From: a virus
Reading direction: 5' to 3' (one strand)
Length of the DNA: 20,734 nt
IMG/VR virus record: IMGVR_UViG_3300047276_000170
Location: 1-20,734 of that record
Below the pieces are notes generated by a model. That model ran no database searches. It was given only the letters and a program-made list of their open reading frames with translations, and was not told the DNA's origin. The position numbers and the translations under genes are program-made. Positions 1 through 7,192 of this stretch are shown piece after piece; position 1 is the stretch's first letter, and the number at the start of each line of letters is the position of its first letter.

Positions 1-1
1 G

Positions 2-616
2 AAGAGTGGTGATCTGCAGGTGGCCATGATGGGTCTGCAGCGCGTGGAGAGCCGTCTGTCCCAGGCCTTCATGTTGGCCGACATGCGGGACGCTGAACGG
101 GTCACGGCTGAGGAGGTGAGGCTGCAGGCCCTTCTTCTGGAGAACAGCCTCGGCTCGATCTATTCCATCCTCACGGTTGAGTTGATGGCTCCCTATGTCA
201 GCCGGAAGCTCGAGCTATTCGTGCGCGCTGGCGGCATGAAGTCCATGCCTGAGGGTTTGGTGAAGCCGGTGGTGAGTGTTGGCCTGGCTGCTGTTGGCCG
301 TGGCAACGACCTGGAGAAGACCGCTCGCTTCATGCAGATCCTGCAGCAAACGCTGGGCCCTGAAGGCATCGCCACCTACGTGAACCCATCTGAGCTGATC
401 AAGCGATTGGCCAGCTCGATGGGCATGGATGCCCTTGGCCTGGTCAAGTCCGAGGACGAGCTGGCTGCTGAACAGCAACAACAACAGCAGCTGGCAATGG
501 CACAGCAAGCGATGGCAGCCGGTGCTGCTGATCCGCAGAAGCTGGCCAATGCCGCCGCCACTCAGCAAGAGATGGCGATGGCCCAACAACAACCCACTGA
601 GGACGTTCCTGCATGA
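2..616 (+). CDS. Portal (head-tail connector) protein, C-terminal part
   Basis: The reading frame is open from base 2, so this is the last 204 residues of a gene that begins upstream of the window; the GTG at 20 is internal, not a start. The portal dodecamer sits at one capsid vertex, takes part in DNA packaging and carries the tail. The visible part contains the stretch LESRLSQAF-like (here VESRLSQAF) followed by DAERVTAEEVRLQ, which is characteristic of the C-terminal wing and crown region of T7-family portals. The last 50 residues are low complexity: six consecutive Gln codons at 473-490, then Ala/Gln/Met-rich sequence. Such tails are usually disordered crown extensions. The stop overlaps the next start (ATGA at 613-616), so translation is probably coupled to the scaffold gene. 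The assignment is secure from the motif plus the order portal-scaffold-capsid. Confidence 0.92.
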   Translation, partial: KSGDLQVAMMGLQRVESRLSQAFMLADMRDAERVTAEEVRLQALLLENSLGSIYSILTVELMAPYVSRKLELFVRAGGMKSMPEGLVKPVVSVGLAAVGRGNDLEKTARFMQILQQTLGPEGIATYVNPSELIKRLASSMGMDALGLVKSEDELAAEQQQQQQLAMAQQAMAAGAADPQKLANAAATQQEMAMAQQQPTEDVPA

Positions 617-1455
617 CCGATTCACAGATCACGCTGTCCAGCCCTGAAGCTGAAGCCCCGTCGATGGTGGCCCCTGGTCAGGAGGGGTTGCTTGAGGAGT
701 TCATTGCTGAACAGGAAGCTGAGCAGCAGGAGCAAAGCGATTCAGATCTGCTGCTTGGCAAGTTCAAGTCAGCTGATGACCTGGCTAGGGCTTACCAGGA
801 ATTGGAAAAGAAGCTGGGTCAGCCTCGGCAACCTGACCCAGATGAGGAGCCTTCACTCCCTCAGCCTTACACGCGGGAACAGTCCGTCAATGACTACGGC
901 GAGTTCCTGTCGGATGTCTTTGAGACAGCCGAGGTCAACCCCTATGAGATCGCTCAGAAGTGGGAAAGGGGTGAAGATCTAACCACCTACGTGGACAAGC
1001 TGGAAGCTGCTGGCATCCCCCGGCCAGTGGTTGAGCAGTACCTCGCCAAGCCCGAATCATCAGCACCTACGGCTGAGCTGACGGCTGAGGACACCGCTCA
1101 GATCAAGTCGTTGGTTGGTGGTGATCAAGGCTTCCAGCAGCTGAGTGCATGGGCGGTTGAGAACCTCGATGCCCAGCAACTGGTGGACTACAACACCGTG
1201 GTGAACAGCGGCAACAAGGATGCCATCCGCTGGGCACTCAAGGCGATGCAAGCCATGCAGTCCGGTGGCAAGCAACCATCAGAACCCAAGCTGATCAGTG
1301 GTAAGGCACCGGGTGAGGGCCTGAAGTTCGAGTCCAAGCAGCAGGTGCTCGATGCAATGACCAAACGGAACGACAAAGGCCAGAAGCTGTACGACGTGGA
1401 TGAGGCGTACCGCGAGAAGGTGCGAGCAATCCTCGCCAGGAGTGATGTGTTCTAG
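613..1455 (+). CDS. Capsid assembly scaffolding protein
   Basis: This 280-residue acidic protein has many Glu, Asp and Gln residues in its first half and is predicted to be mostly helical. It sits between portal and capsid, the place of T7 gene 9. Scaffolds of this type form the temporary inner core on which procapsids assemble and leave when DNA enters. The C-terminal 35 residues are basic and helical (around KRNDKGQKLYDVDEAYREK), as expected for the coat-binding helix of podovirus scaffolds. The start ATG at 613 overlaps the portal stop and has GAGGA at 599-603, nine bases upstream. Sequence conservation among scaffolds is low, so the call rests largely on position, size, charge and the C-terminal helix. 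It shows no enzymatic motif. Confidence 0.8.
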   Translation: MTDSQITLSSPEAEAPSMVAPGQEGLLEEFIAEQEAEQQEQSDSDLLLGKFKSADDLARAYQELEKKLGQPRQPDPDEEPSLPQPYTREQSVNDYGEFLSDVFETAEVNPYEIAQKWERGEDLTTYVDKLEAAGIPRPVVEQYLAKPESSAPTAELTAEDTAQIKSLVGGDQGFQQLSAWAVENLDAQQLVDYNTVVNSGNKDAIRWALKAMQAMQSGGKQPSEPKLISGKAPGEGLKFESKQQVLDAMTKRNDKGQKLYDVDEAYREKVRAILARSDVF

Positions 1456-1566
1456 TACCTTCAGAGCAGGGAATACTCCTCACCCCTGCAACTGACGGGC
1501 CCCTGCGGGGATAACCCGAGCTGGTGAAGGCGGAAGTGAGACCCGATCACTTCTCTTTACAGACTC
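1456..1566 (+). promoter_or_regulatory. Structured leader upstream of the capsid gene
   Basis: This 111-base gap is the largest non-coding interval in the window. It can fold into several hairpins. GCAGGG (1466-1471) can pair with CCCTGC (1484-1489). A nested pair has CGGG (1496-1499) with CCCG (1515-1518) around CCCC-TGC-GGGG (1500-1510). A perfect 7-bp stem is formed by GAAGTGA (1533-1539) and TCACTTC (1547-1553) with a 7-base loop, followed by TCTTT. No convincing Shine-Dalgarno sequence lies 5-10 bases before the capsid ATG at 1567. T7 has promoter phi10 and an RNase III site here, so a late promoter or processing site is plausible, but no known consensus was recognised. Confidence 0.4.
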
Positions 1567-2643
1567 ATGGCTACTCCTCCCGATGCTGCACTGCAGCGGA
1601 TTGGTCAAATTAAGGGCGATGCCGCCACGTGGGGCCCTGGTGCTGCTGGTCTTGATAAGGACCGTGCTCTCTTTCTGAAGCTGGGTGCCGCTGAGGTGCT
1701 GACTGCTTTCGAAGAGGCTTGCATCTTCAAGGGCAAGACCCGCGAGCGGAACATCAAAGGTGGCAAGAGCGTTGCCTTCCCCATCACGGGCAAGATGGCA
1801 GCTCGCTACCACAAGCCGGGCACTCCCATTCTGGGTGAAGGCAATGATCCTTCCGACCTGAATGAGCGGGTGTTGAACCTCGACGCTCTGATGATCGCTG
1901 ATGCAGCGATTGCGGACGTGGATCAGCTGATGGCGTACTACGACGTGCGTTCCATCTACACCACCGAGCTCGGCCGTGCTCTGGCTTACGAGTACGACAA
2001 ACGTGTTGCTCGCATGATCTATGCGGCTGCCGCTAACACCACCGAGCCTCTGGCCAAGGACGGCACCGCCAAGCCCAAGGGTCCTGCCAACAACACCGGC
2101 CGCATTGGTAAGACCATCACCCTGGGCACCGGCTACACCGGTGCTGGCGCCACCCGCCAGGCCAAAGGTGACGCACTGGTGGAAGCCATCTTCGATGCGC
2201 GTATTGCGCTTGAGAAGAAGGATGTGGGCATTGATGGTGTCGTGGCCGTCTTCACTCCTGAGGACTACTACGCCATCACGATGTCCAGCCGTGCCATCAA
2301 CACCGACTTCAACGGTGGCAATGGTTCCAACGGCACCATCGCTCAGGGCACCACCATGCGCGTGGCTGGCATCCCCATCTACAGCAGCAACCACATCCAG
2401 CAGCCTGCTTACACCCTGGTGGCCGGTGACTACAACGCCGACTACGCCCAGGATCTGAGCAAGTGCCATGGCCTCATCTTCAACAAGGATGCGGTGGGTG
2501 TGTTGACCCTGCTGAGCCCCTCTCTCCAGATCACTTCTGGGGACTGGAACATCCAGTACCAGGCAACTTTGATGGTTGCGCGTCAAGCCATCGGCATGGG
2601 CATCCTCCGCGCCGAATCGGCCGTGGCACTGGTCACCACCTGA
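1567..2643 (+). CDS. Major capsid protein (T7 gp10-like, HK97 fold)
   Basis: This 358-residue protein builds the icosahedral shell. Residues 34-48 (ALFLKLGAAEVLTAF) match the conserved N-arm segment of T7-family coat proteins, where gp10 reads LALFLKVFGGEVLTAF. KGGKSVAFP (65-72) and YYDVRS (124-129) are further landmarks in the same order as in T7 gp10. Its length is close to T7 gp10A (345 residues). It follows the scaffold gene and is followed by a strong terminator at 2669-2697. That is the arrangement of T7 genes 9, 10 and Tphi, where the terminator limits expression of the genes beyond. The ATG at 1567 gives the N-terminus expected for the family, though no clear ribosome site precedes it. 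No slippery site for a gp10B-like frameshift product was seen. Confidence 0.96.
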   Translation: MATPPDAALQRIGQIKGDAATWGPGAAGLDKDRALFLKLGAAEVLTAFEEACIFKGKTRERNIKGGKSVAFPITGKMAARYHKPGTPILGEGNDPSDLNERVLNLDALMIADAAIADVDQLMAYYDVRSIYTTELGRALAYEYDKRVARMIYAAAANTTEPLAKDGTAKPKGPANNTGRIGKTITLGTGYTGAGATRQAKGDALVEAIFDARIALEKKDVGIDGVVAVFTPEDYYAITMSSRAINTDFNGGNGSNGTIAQGTTMRVAGIPIYSSNHIQQPAYTLVAGDYNADYAQDLSKCHGLIFNKDAVGVLTLLSPSLQITSGDWNIQYQATLMVARQAIGMGILRAESAVALVTT

Positions 2644-2668
2644 TCCAGACTGCTTCTGGAATGTTCAT

Positions 2669-2697
2669 GGGGTCAGCTTTGGCTGGCCCCTTTTTTT
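2669..2697 (+). terminator. Intrinsic terminator after the capsid gene (Tphi-like)
   Basis: A 9-bp stem (2669-2677 with 2682-2690, one T-G wobble) has a 4-base loop TTTG and is followed directly by seven T residues (2691-2697). This is a textbook rho-independent terminator. It begins 25 bases after the capsid stop, the same place as Tphi in T7, and so should reduce read-through into the tail and internal-protein genes relative to capsid. It is the only strong intrinsic terminator seen in the window. Confidence 0.9.
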
Positions 2698-2718
2698 GTG
2701 CCCCCATACGATGAGGAC

Positions 2719-2734
2719 TGCACCTGTGCACTTC
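2719..2734 (+). repeat. TGCAC-N2-GTGCA inverted repeat, copy 1, before tail tube A
   Basis: TGCACCTGTGCA at 2719-2730 is an inverted repeat with 5-base arms and a CT centre. With the next four bases (CTTC) it forms a 16-mer found again, reverse-complemented, at 16371-16386. It lies 22 bases after the terminator T-run and 8 bases before the ATG of the tail tube A gene, where a Shine-Dalgarno sequence would normally be. Candidate roles are a late phage promoter, an operator for a dimeric protein, or a small RNA hairpin (UGCA/UGCA) at the translation start. Confidence 0.6.
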
Positions 2735-2738
2735 AGGG

Positions 2739-3401
2739 ATGGGCCTGGCCAATCAAGGCGTGACGCCCGGCAGGACCACCCTGCTGGAAGGGGTGAACAC
2801 CCTGCTCGAGAACATTGGCGAGATGCCAGTGGATTCGCTGGAGAACCAGCAGGTACACGATGCGCGAGTTGCTGAGCGCACGATCCTTGAGTTCCATCGG
2901 GAGGGTCAGCTACGGGGGTGGAGTTGGAACCGGGAGGATGCCTACCCCTTTGAGCGTGATGCCGTCACCAAGGAAGTGGTGGTGCCATCGAATGTGATCA
3001 GCTTTGCGGTGAACCAGTACCAGTGGGATGGGCGGTTCATCGTTCGTGGTCAGCGGGTCTATGACCTGTGGACACGGAGCTACAAGATTGAGGACGGCAT
3101 TGCCCCAATCCAGGCGGATGTGGTGTGGCTGCTGCCGTGGGATGACAGCCCTGAGGCGTTCAATCGCTGGACGGTGATCAGGTCCGCCAGGGTGTTTGCC
3201 ACCAGGGTGCTGGGCTCTGACTCCACCATCCGCTACACGGCACTGGATGAACAGGCCGCACTGACTGAGCTGATGCGTACAGAGCTCAGCCAGTCCCAGC
3301 CGAACAGCTTGACCGGTGGCCCTGGGTTAAGGCCGTTCCCCACCTACCAGCCGGGTTGGGGCTTGCAGCGTGGCGTGAACGGAGGACAGATCATTGGCTG
3401 A
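2739..3401 (+). CDS. Tail tubular protein A (T7 gp11-like gatekeeper)
   Basis: This 220-residue protein forms the ring under the portal that joins head to tail nozzle and closes the DNA channel. The N-terminus contains the family signature of a helix followed by NIGEMPV (residues 25-31), equivalent to the VGEAPV region of gp11 proteins. It is followed by a mixed region rich in Trp and aromatic residues (WSWNRED). T7 gp11 has 196 residues, so the length is normal. The chosen ATG at 2739 is the first ATG after an in-frame stop at 2712-2714. It has no good ribosome site; the space is occupied by the TGCACCTGTGCA palindrome. The 3' end overlaps the tail tube B start by 8 bases. Confidence 0.95.
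   Translation: MGLANQGVTPGRTTLLEGVNTLLENIGEMPVDSLENQQVHDARVAERTILEFHREGQLRGWSWNREDAYPFERDAVTKEVVVPSNVISFAVNQYQWDGRFIVRGQRVYDLWTRSYKIEDGIAPIQADVVWLLPWDDSPEAFNRWTVIRSARVFATRVLGSDSTIRYTALDEQAALTELMRTELSQSQPNSLTGGPGLRPFPTYQPGWGLQRGVNGGQIIG
3381..3386 (+). promoter_or_regulatory. Ribosome-binding site fixing a TTG start for tail tube B
   Basis: GGAGGA lies 7 bases before the TTG at 3394. No in-frame ATG gives a comparable N-terminus (LADLVAVSIPNLIQGISQQP, where the ISQQP region is conserved at the start of gp12 proteins). The strong site and the conserved N-terminus together support TTG as the true start. Confidence 0.8.
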
Positions 3402-5904
3402 TCTGGTTGCGGTTTCGATCCCGAATCTGATCCAGGGCATCAGCCAGCAGCCGGATGGTCAGCGCGACCCCAGCCAGGGCGAGGTGCAGATCAATGGGGT
3501 GAGCTCTGTTGCTGAGGGTCTGCGCAAGCGTGATGGCAGCAGGGTGTTGGCGAAGGTGAGCGATGTCCCGTTTGGGGATGCGTTCATCCATTCGATCCTG
3601 CGGGATGAGAACGAGGAGTACCTGGCGGTCATTACCAAGACCGGCATCAAGGTGTACGACCTGGCTGGAAATGAGAAGACGGTGAATGCACCGGGTGGGT
3701 ATGGCTATCTGTCCACGGTCACCAGTGCTCGAGATCAGATCCGTGCAACCAGCATTGCGGACTACACCTTTGTGTTGAACACAGCGGTGAAGCCAGCGAT
3801 GGATGCTGCGCTGACACCGACCACGCCACGGCCAGCAGCGCATGAGGCATTGGTGTGGATCAAGGCTGCCAACTACGGCCAGACCTACACGGTGACCTTG
3901 AACGGCACCACGACGGAAGTGAAGACCGCCACTGCTGCGGTGATTGCCTCTGGCACCAGCGTGACGGAGGTGAAGATCAGCGCAGCCGAGATTGCAGAGG
4001 CGATCAAGACGGGTCTTTCCACCGTGAGCGGTGTGACGATCACCCGGTTCGGGTCGGTGTTGTGGTTCACCAGTGCCAGCGCGTTCACGATCGCGGCATC
4101 AGATGCCCGTGCCAATGCAGACATCACCTGCATCACCAACTCGGTGCAGTCGTTCACGGAGCTGCCCACCATTGCACCGAAGGGGTATCTGGTGGAGATC
4201 ACCGGCGATCCGGGCAACAAGTGGGACGGGTATTTCGTTCAGTTCAGGCCCCGTGCTGGGGTTGGCGACTTCGGTGAAGGGGCCTGGATTGAGACGGTTT
4301 CACCTGGCACTGAGTACAAGCTGAACCCAGCCACGATGCCGCAGGTGTTGGTGCGGAAGGCGGACGGCACCTTCCACTTCGGACCCATGGATGGCAGCAC
4401 CGTTGGCACGCTGAAGCTGCCGAAGTGGGGTGAGCGGACGGCTGGTGACTACGAGACAGCCCGTGACCCGAGCTTTGTTGGCAGAGCGATCAACGACATC
4501 TTTGTCTTCCGCAATCGGCTCGGTGTGTTGGCGGATGAGTCGGTGGTGCTCAGCCGTCCTGGTGAGTTCTTCAGCTTCTTCCCGGAGACGGTGACGACCA
4601 CGCTGGATTCAGATCCGATTGATCTGCGAGCCAGTAACAACCGGGTGTCAGTGCTGCGTTACGCGGTGCCGGTGCAGGATCAGCTGATCATCTTCTCGGC
4701 CCAGTACCAATTCCTGCTGAGCGGTGGCGATACAGCACTGACGGCAGCGACGGCACGGATCACGGTGCTCACCAACTACGAGGTGGATGTCCGCGTGCGG
4801 CCGCAGCTGTTGGGTAGCGGGATCATCTTTGTGGAAGCCAACGGTCAGTGGAGCCGACTCCAGGACTTCCGCTTCCGTGGTGCTGGCACTGCGATGGTGG
4901 CCAGCGCTGATGACATCACTGAGCACGTGTCGTCTTACGTGCCGGGTGGTGTTTACAAGATGGCGGTGAACGATGTGGGCGGAAGCCTGTATGCGATCAG
5001 CCAGCAGAAGGGGTATCAGAACCGGGTCTATGTCTACAAGACCCTGATGCGCAGCACGGGGAATGGTGAGCAGCGTGCACAGAGCAGCTGGTCACACTGG
5101 TTATTCGCAGGAGCTGATGAGATCCTGCAGGTGCTGTGTGTACGGGAGACCCTGTACTGCCTGATGCGGTATGGGCAGAAGGTCTACCTGGAGAAGGTGA
5201 GTGCGCAGGATCGTCTGCGTAGCGCTGACGAGGTGTCCTATCCGCTGCTGCTGGATCGGTGTGTGACGACCACCGCGGAGACGCCAGCAGCGTTGCGGAT
5301 GGCGAAGGGTGTCTATGACCCGATCACCCGGAAGACCACGTTCACGCTGCCGTACACGGTGGCTGCGCAGACCCAGGTGTGGGCACCGTTCGCCATGGGT
5401 GATGGGGTGCATTACAGCGCTGGGGTGTTGCTGGGTGAGGTGAGTACCGGCAACACGTTGGTCGCTCGCGGTGATTGGTCAAAGGCTGATGTTTACGCGG
5501 GTGAGCCGTATGAGTTCCGGTATCGCTTCAGCCGGTTCAAGTACATGCAGCAGGCAGGTAGCGGGAAGGTTGCTGCCAACGCTGCTCGCACCCAGGTCAG
5601 GCAAGCCAAGCTCCGGTATCACGAGACCGGGTACTTCCAGGTTCATGTACTGCCCGAGCACCGGGCGGAGGGTGTTTACACCTTTGACAGCACGGTGATG
5701 GCCACCAGGGCCAGCAGTATTGGGGCACCGACTGCAGGCACCACCAACACGGCCCGGTACTACGAGGGTGTGTTCAGCATCCCGGTGATGAGCAAGGGCG
5801 AGCAGTGCATGGTGGAGATCAGGAACACCACGCCACACCCCTGCAAGTTCAGCAGTTGTGAATGGGTTGGAACGATCAGCACCCGTGCGAGGGCAATCCA
5901 ATGA
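3394..5904 (+). CDS. Tail tubular protein B (T7 gp12-like nozzle)
   Basis: This 836-residue protein forms the tubular nozzle of the short tail, below the gp11 ring, and contacts the tail fibres. The N-terminal IPNLIQGISQQP segment is a hallmark of the family (T7 gp12 begins similarly, with GVSQQP). The rest is beta-rich with regularly spaced GDY, FRNRLGVLADE and SRPGEFFSFFP motifs, typical of the propeller and platform domains. A Thr/Ala/Ser-rich beta segment at about residues 150-260 corresponds to an inserted domain in the nozzle. T7 gp12 has 794 residues, so the protein is complete. It starts with TTG behind a strong ribosome site and ends in an ATGA overlap with the next gene, indicating coupled translation. 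Confidence 0.95.
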   Translation: MADLVAVSIPNLIQGISQQPDGQRDPSQGEVQINGVSSVAEGLRKRDGSRVLAKVSDVPFGDAFIHSILRDENEEYLAVITKTGIKVYDLAGNEKTVNAPGGYGYLSTVTSARDQIRATSIADYTFVLNTAVKPAMDAALTPTTPRPAAHEALVWIKAANYGQTYTVTLNGTTTEVKTATAAVIASGTSVTEVKISAAEIAEAIKTGLSTVSGVTITRFGSVLWFTSASAFTIAASDARANADITCITNSVQSFTELPTIAPKGYLVEITGDPGNKWDGYFVQFRPRAGVGDFGEGAWIETVSPGTEYKLNPATMPQVLVRKADGTFHFGPMDGSTVGTLKLPKWGERTAGDYETARDPSFVGRAINDIFVFRNRLGVLADESVVLSRPGEFFSFFPETVTTTLDSDPIDLRASNNRVSVLRYAVPVQDQLIIFSAQYQFLLSGGDTALTAATARITVLTNYEVDVRVRPQLLGSGIIFVEANGQWSRLQDFRFRGAGTAMVASADDITEHVSSYVPGGVYKMAVNDVGGSLYAISQQKGYQNRVYVYKTLMRSTGNGEQRAQSSWSHWLFAGADEILQVLCVRETLYCLMRYGQKVYLEKVSAQDRLRSADEVSYPLLLDRCVTTTAETPAALRMAKGVYDPITRKTTFTLPYTVAAQTQVWAPFAMGDGVHYSAGVLLGEVSTGNTLVARGDWSKADVYAGEPYEFRYRFSRFKYMQQAGSGKVAANAARTQVRQAKLRYHETGYFQVHVLPEHRAEGVYTFDSTVMATRASSIGAPTAGTTNTARYYEGVFSIPVMSKGEQCMVEIRNTTPHPCKFSSCEWVGTISTRARAIQ
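5889..5893 (+). promoter_or_regulatory. Ribosome-binding site choosing the ATG at 5901
   Basis: GAGGG lies 7 bases before the ATG at 5901, which overlaps the tail tube B stop as ATGA. An upstream in-frame ATG at 5862 has no such site and would add 13 residues that only overlap the preceding gene, so 5901 is preferred. Confidence 0.7.
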
Positions 5905-6347
5905 ATCTGGTGGAACCAACAGCTGAGGCTGTTCACTACGTGGCTGAGCACCTGCGTCCAGAGGATGAGCAGGAGGTCTGGCTGAGCCACCACATCCCAG
6001 GCCCTGAGGCAGTTCTCAGCAGCTGGGCAGAGAGTGATCTATGCGCCTGCATCGAGACCGAGGATGGTGTTCCAGCTGGTGTGACGGGTGTGGTGGGTGA
6101 TCGGATCTGGATGCTGGGCACGCCAGAGTTGACGGCCACCAAGGAGAGAAGATTGCACCTGTGCATAAAAGGCCGAGGATGGGTGCAGCACTGCATTGAT
6201 CAGGTGGGGATGCCGCTGGGGAACTACGTGTACGCGAAGAACCGTCCAGCGATTCGATGGCTCAGGTATCTGGGGTTTGAGGTTGGAGTGCCACAGCCGT
6301 ATGGCCCAAGCGCTGCACTGTTTCGTCCGTTCTGGAGGTTGGGCTGA
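5901..6347 (+). CDS. gp13-like protein with a degenerate GNAT acetyltransferase fold
   Basis: This small protein has 148 residues from the preferred start. Residues 66-72 (GDRIWML), 108-114 (NYVYAKN) and 117-126 (AIRWLRYLGF) align by eye with the C-terminal half of T7 gp13 (VWVGNTSHIRFLKTIG), including the N-x-x-x-I-R-x-L pattern that in GNAT enzymes forms the last helix near the acetyl-CoA site. T7 gp13 has 138 residues and is required for normal virion morphogenesis; enzymatic activity has not been the accepted role. Position after gp12 and before gp14 agrees. The classic acetyl-CoA loop (R/Q-x-x-G-x-G/A) is not obvious; KGRGW at 90-94 is the nearest candidate, so catalysis is uncertain. 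A copy of the TGCAC-N2-GTGCA palindrome lies inside the gene. The stop overlaps the next start (TGATG). Confidence 0.75.
   Translation: MNLVEPTAEAVHYVAEHLRPEDEQEVWLSHHIPGPEAVLSSWAESDLCACIETEDGVPAGVTGVVGDRIWMLGTPELTATKERRLHLCIKGRGWVQHCIDQVGMPLGNYVYAKNRPAIRWLRYLGFEVGVPQPYGPSAALFRPFWRLG
6154..6165 (+). repeat. TGCAC-N2-GTGCA inverted repeat, copy 2, inside the gp13-like gene
   Basis: TGCACCTGTGCA here is identical in all 12 bases to copy 1. It lies within coding sequence for residues LHLCI and is followed by an A-rich TAAAA stretch. It is about 180 bases before the gp14-like start. In T7 a late promoter (phi13) lies near gene 13, so its place fits a promoter role, but the upstream and downstream flanks differ from copy 1 except for a purine-rich GAGA-type run just before it. 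Confidence 0.55.
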
Positions 6348-7189
6348 TGGCTTTCGGAATTGATGACCTGATTGGTCTTGGCATTGGTGCTGCGTCCACC
6401 GGGATGAACATCTGGGGCGCCAGCGCCCAGAACGCTGCCCAGAAGCAGGCATACAAGGACGCGATCAAGTTCCAGAAGGCGAATGATGCGTTTGCCAAGT
6501 GGCAGGCCAGATTCAACAAGAAAGCCACTGACGCCCAGAACAAGTTCAACTACTGGGGCCAGGTTGTTAATTACAACCAGAACAAGGCCTACACCAATTC
6601 GCTTCGCAACATCGAGAAGCTGAAGGCGTTCAAGCAGGCGGAGGTTGTCTTCAAGACCAGGGCCGCTGCTGGTGCGAGCTACATCCAGGACAGTGAGGCC
6701 ATCTCCAACGCCTACCAAGAGCAGTCAATGCAGGAGGCGGTGTCCCTGCAGCAGTACCAGTGGCGTGCCGTACAGACCCGTGGAACGGTCCAAGCCATGG
6801 AACGGGAGGGTCAATCGGTTGATCGGATCGTGAATGACTACGCCCGGCAGATGGGTGACTTCGAGGCGCTGCAGCAGATCAACCAGAAGATCCGCACCAG
6901 GCAATACACGCGAGAGCAAGCCGGTCAGGTGGCGCAATACCTGAGTCGTTGGAACAGCCAGACGTTCTACCAGGAGCAGCCGTACATGGATCCGCTGCCG
7001 CCTTATGCACCGTTGCCGACGATCATGATGCCACCGCCACCGTCGATGACGGGTGCACCGCCCAGTGCAACAGCAGGTGCATTGAACATTGGCACCGCGG
7101 TGCTGGGCGGTCTGCAGACGGGGCTGAACGCTTGGCAGATGCTCTCGAAGAGCAATACCCCGTCTTCATCCAGCGGCCCCGGTACTTGA
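6347..7189 (+). CDS. Internal virion protein B (T7 gp14-like)
   Basis: This 280-residue protein is predicted to be largely helical, with many Gln, Ala and Asn residues. It begins with a hydrophobic Gly/Ala-rich segment (residues 8-28, IGLGIGAASTGMNIWGA) followed by long amphipathic helices to about residue 210. It ends with a Pro-rich linker (about 215-240, including MMPPPPS) and a second small Gly/Ala-rich segment. In T7, gp14 is ejected first and forms a pore in the outer membrane; the N-terminal hydrophobic helix suits that role. T7 gp14 is shorter (196 residues), and the Pro-rich tail is extra. The start ATG at 6347 has GGAGG at 6334-6338 and overlaps the preceding stop. Function is inferred from order and composition, not from a catalytic motif. 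Confidence 0.8.
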   Translation: MAFGIDDLIGLGIGAASTGMNIWGASAQNAAQKQAYKDAIKFQKANDAFAKWQARFNKKATDAQNKFNYWGQVVNYNQNKAYTNSLRNIEKLKAFKQAEVVFKTRAAAGASYIQDSEAISNAYQEQSMQEAVSLQQYQWRAVQTRGTVQAMEREGQSVDRIVNDYARQMGDFEALQQINQKIRTRQYTREQAGQVAQYLSRWNSQTFYQEQPYMDPLPPYAPLPTIMMPPPPSMTGAPPSATAGALNIGTAVLGGLQTGLNAWQMLSKSNTPSSSSGPGT

Positions 7190-7192
7190 TCC

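Noticed and set aside
473-490. Six-Gln run in the portal C-terminus
   Set aside because: It is a short CAA/CAG run in a low-complexity tail of a kind common in podovirus portals. It does not indicate a special function.
1533-1558. Hairpin plus TCTTT before the capsid as a terminator
   Set aside because: The stem is perfect, but the T tract is interrupted and short, and it lies 9 bases from the capsid ATG. It is more likely a leader structure than a terminator.
1480-2586. Long open frame on the minus strand opposite the capsid gene
   Set aside because: It mirrors the codon bias of the G+C-rich capsid gene, has low-complexity Val/Gly/His composition, no ribosome site and no recognisable domain. 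It is an antisense shadow.
2463-2714. Possible frameshifted capsid extension (gp10B-like)
   Set aside because: The minus-one frame is open past the capsid stop, but no slippery heptamer or downstream structure suited to frameshifting lies before the stop, and the terminator hairpin occupies the extension.
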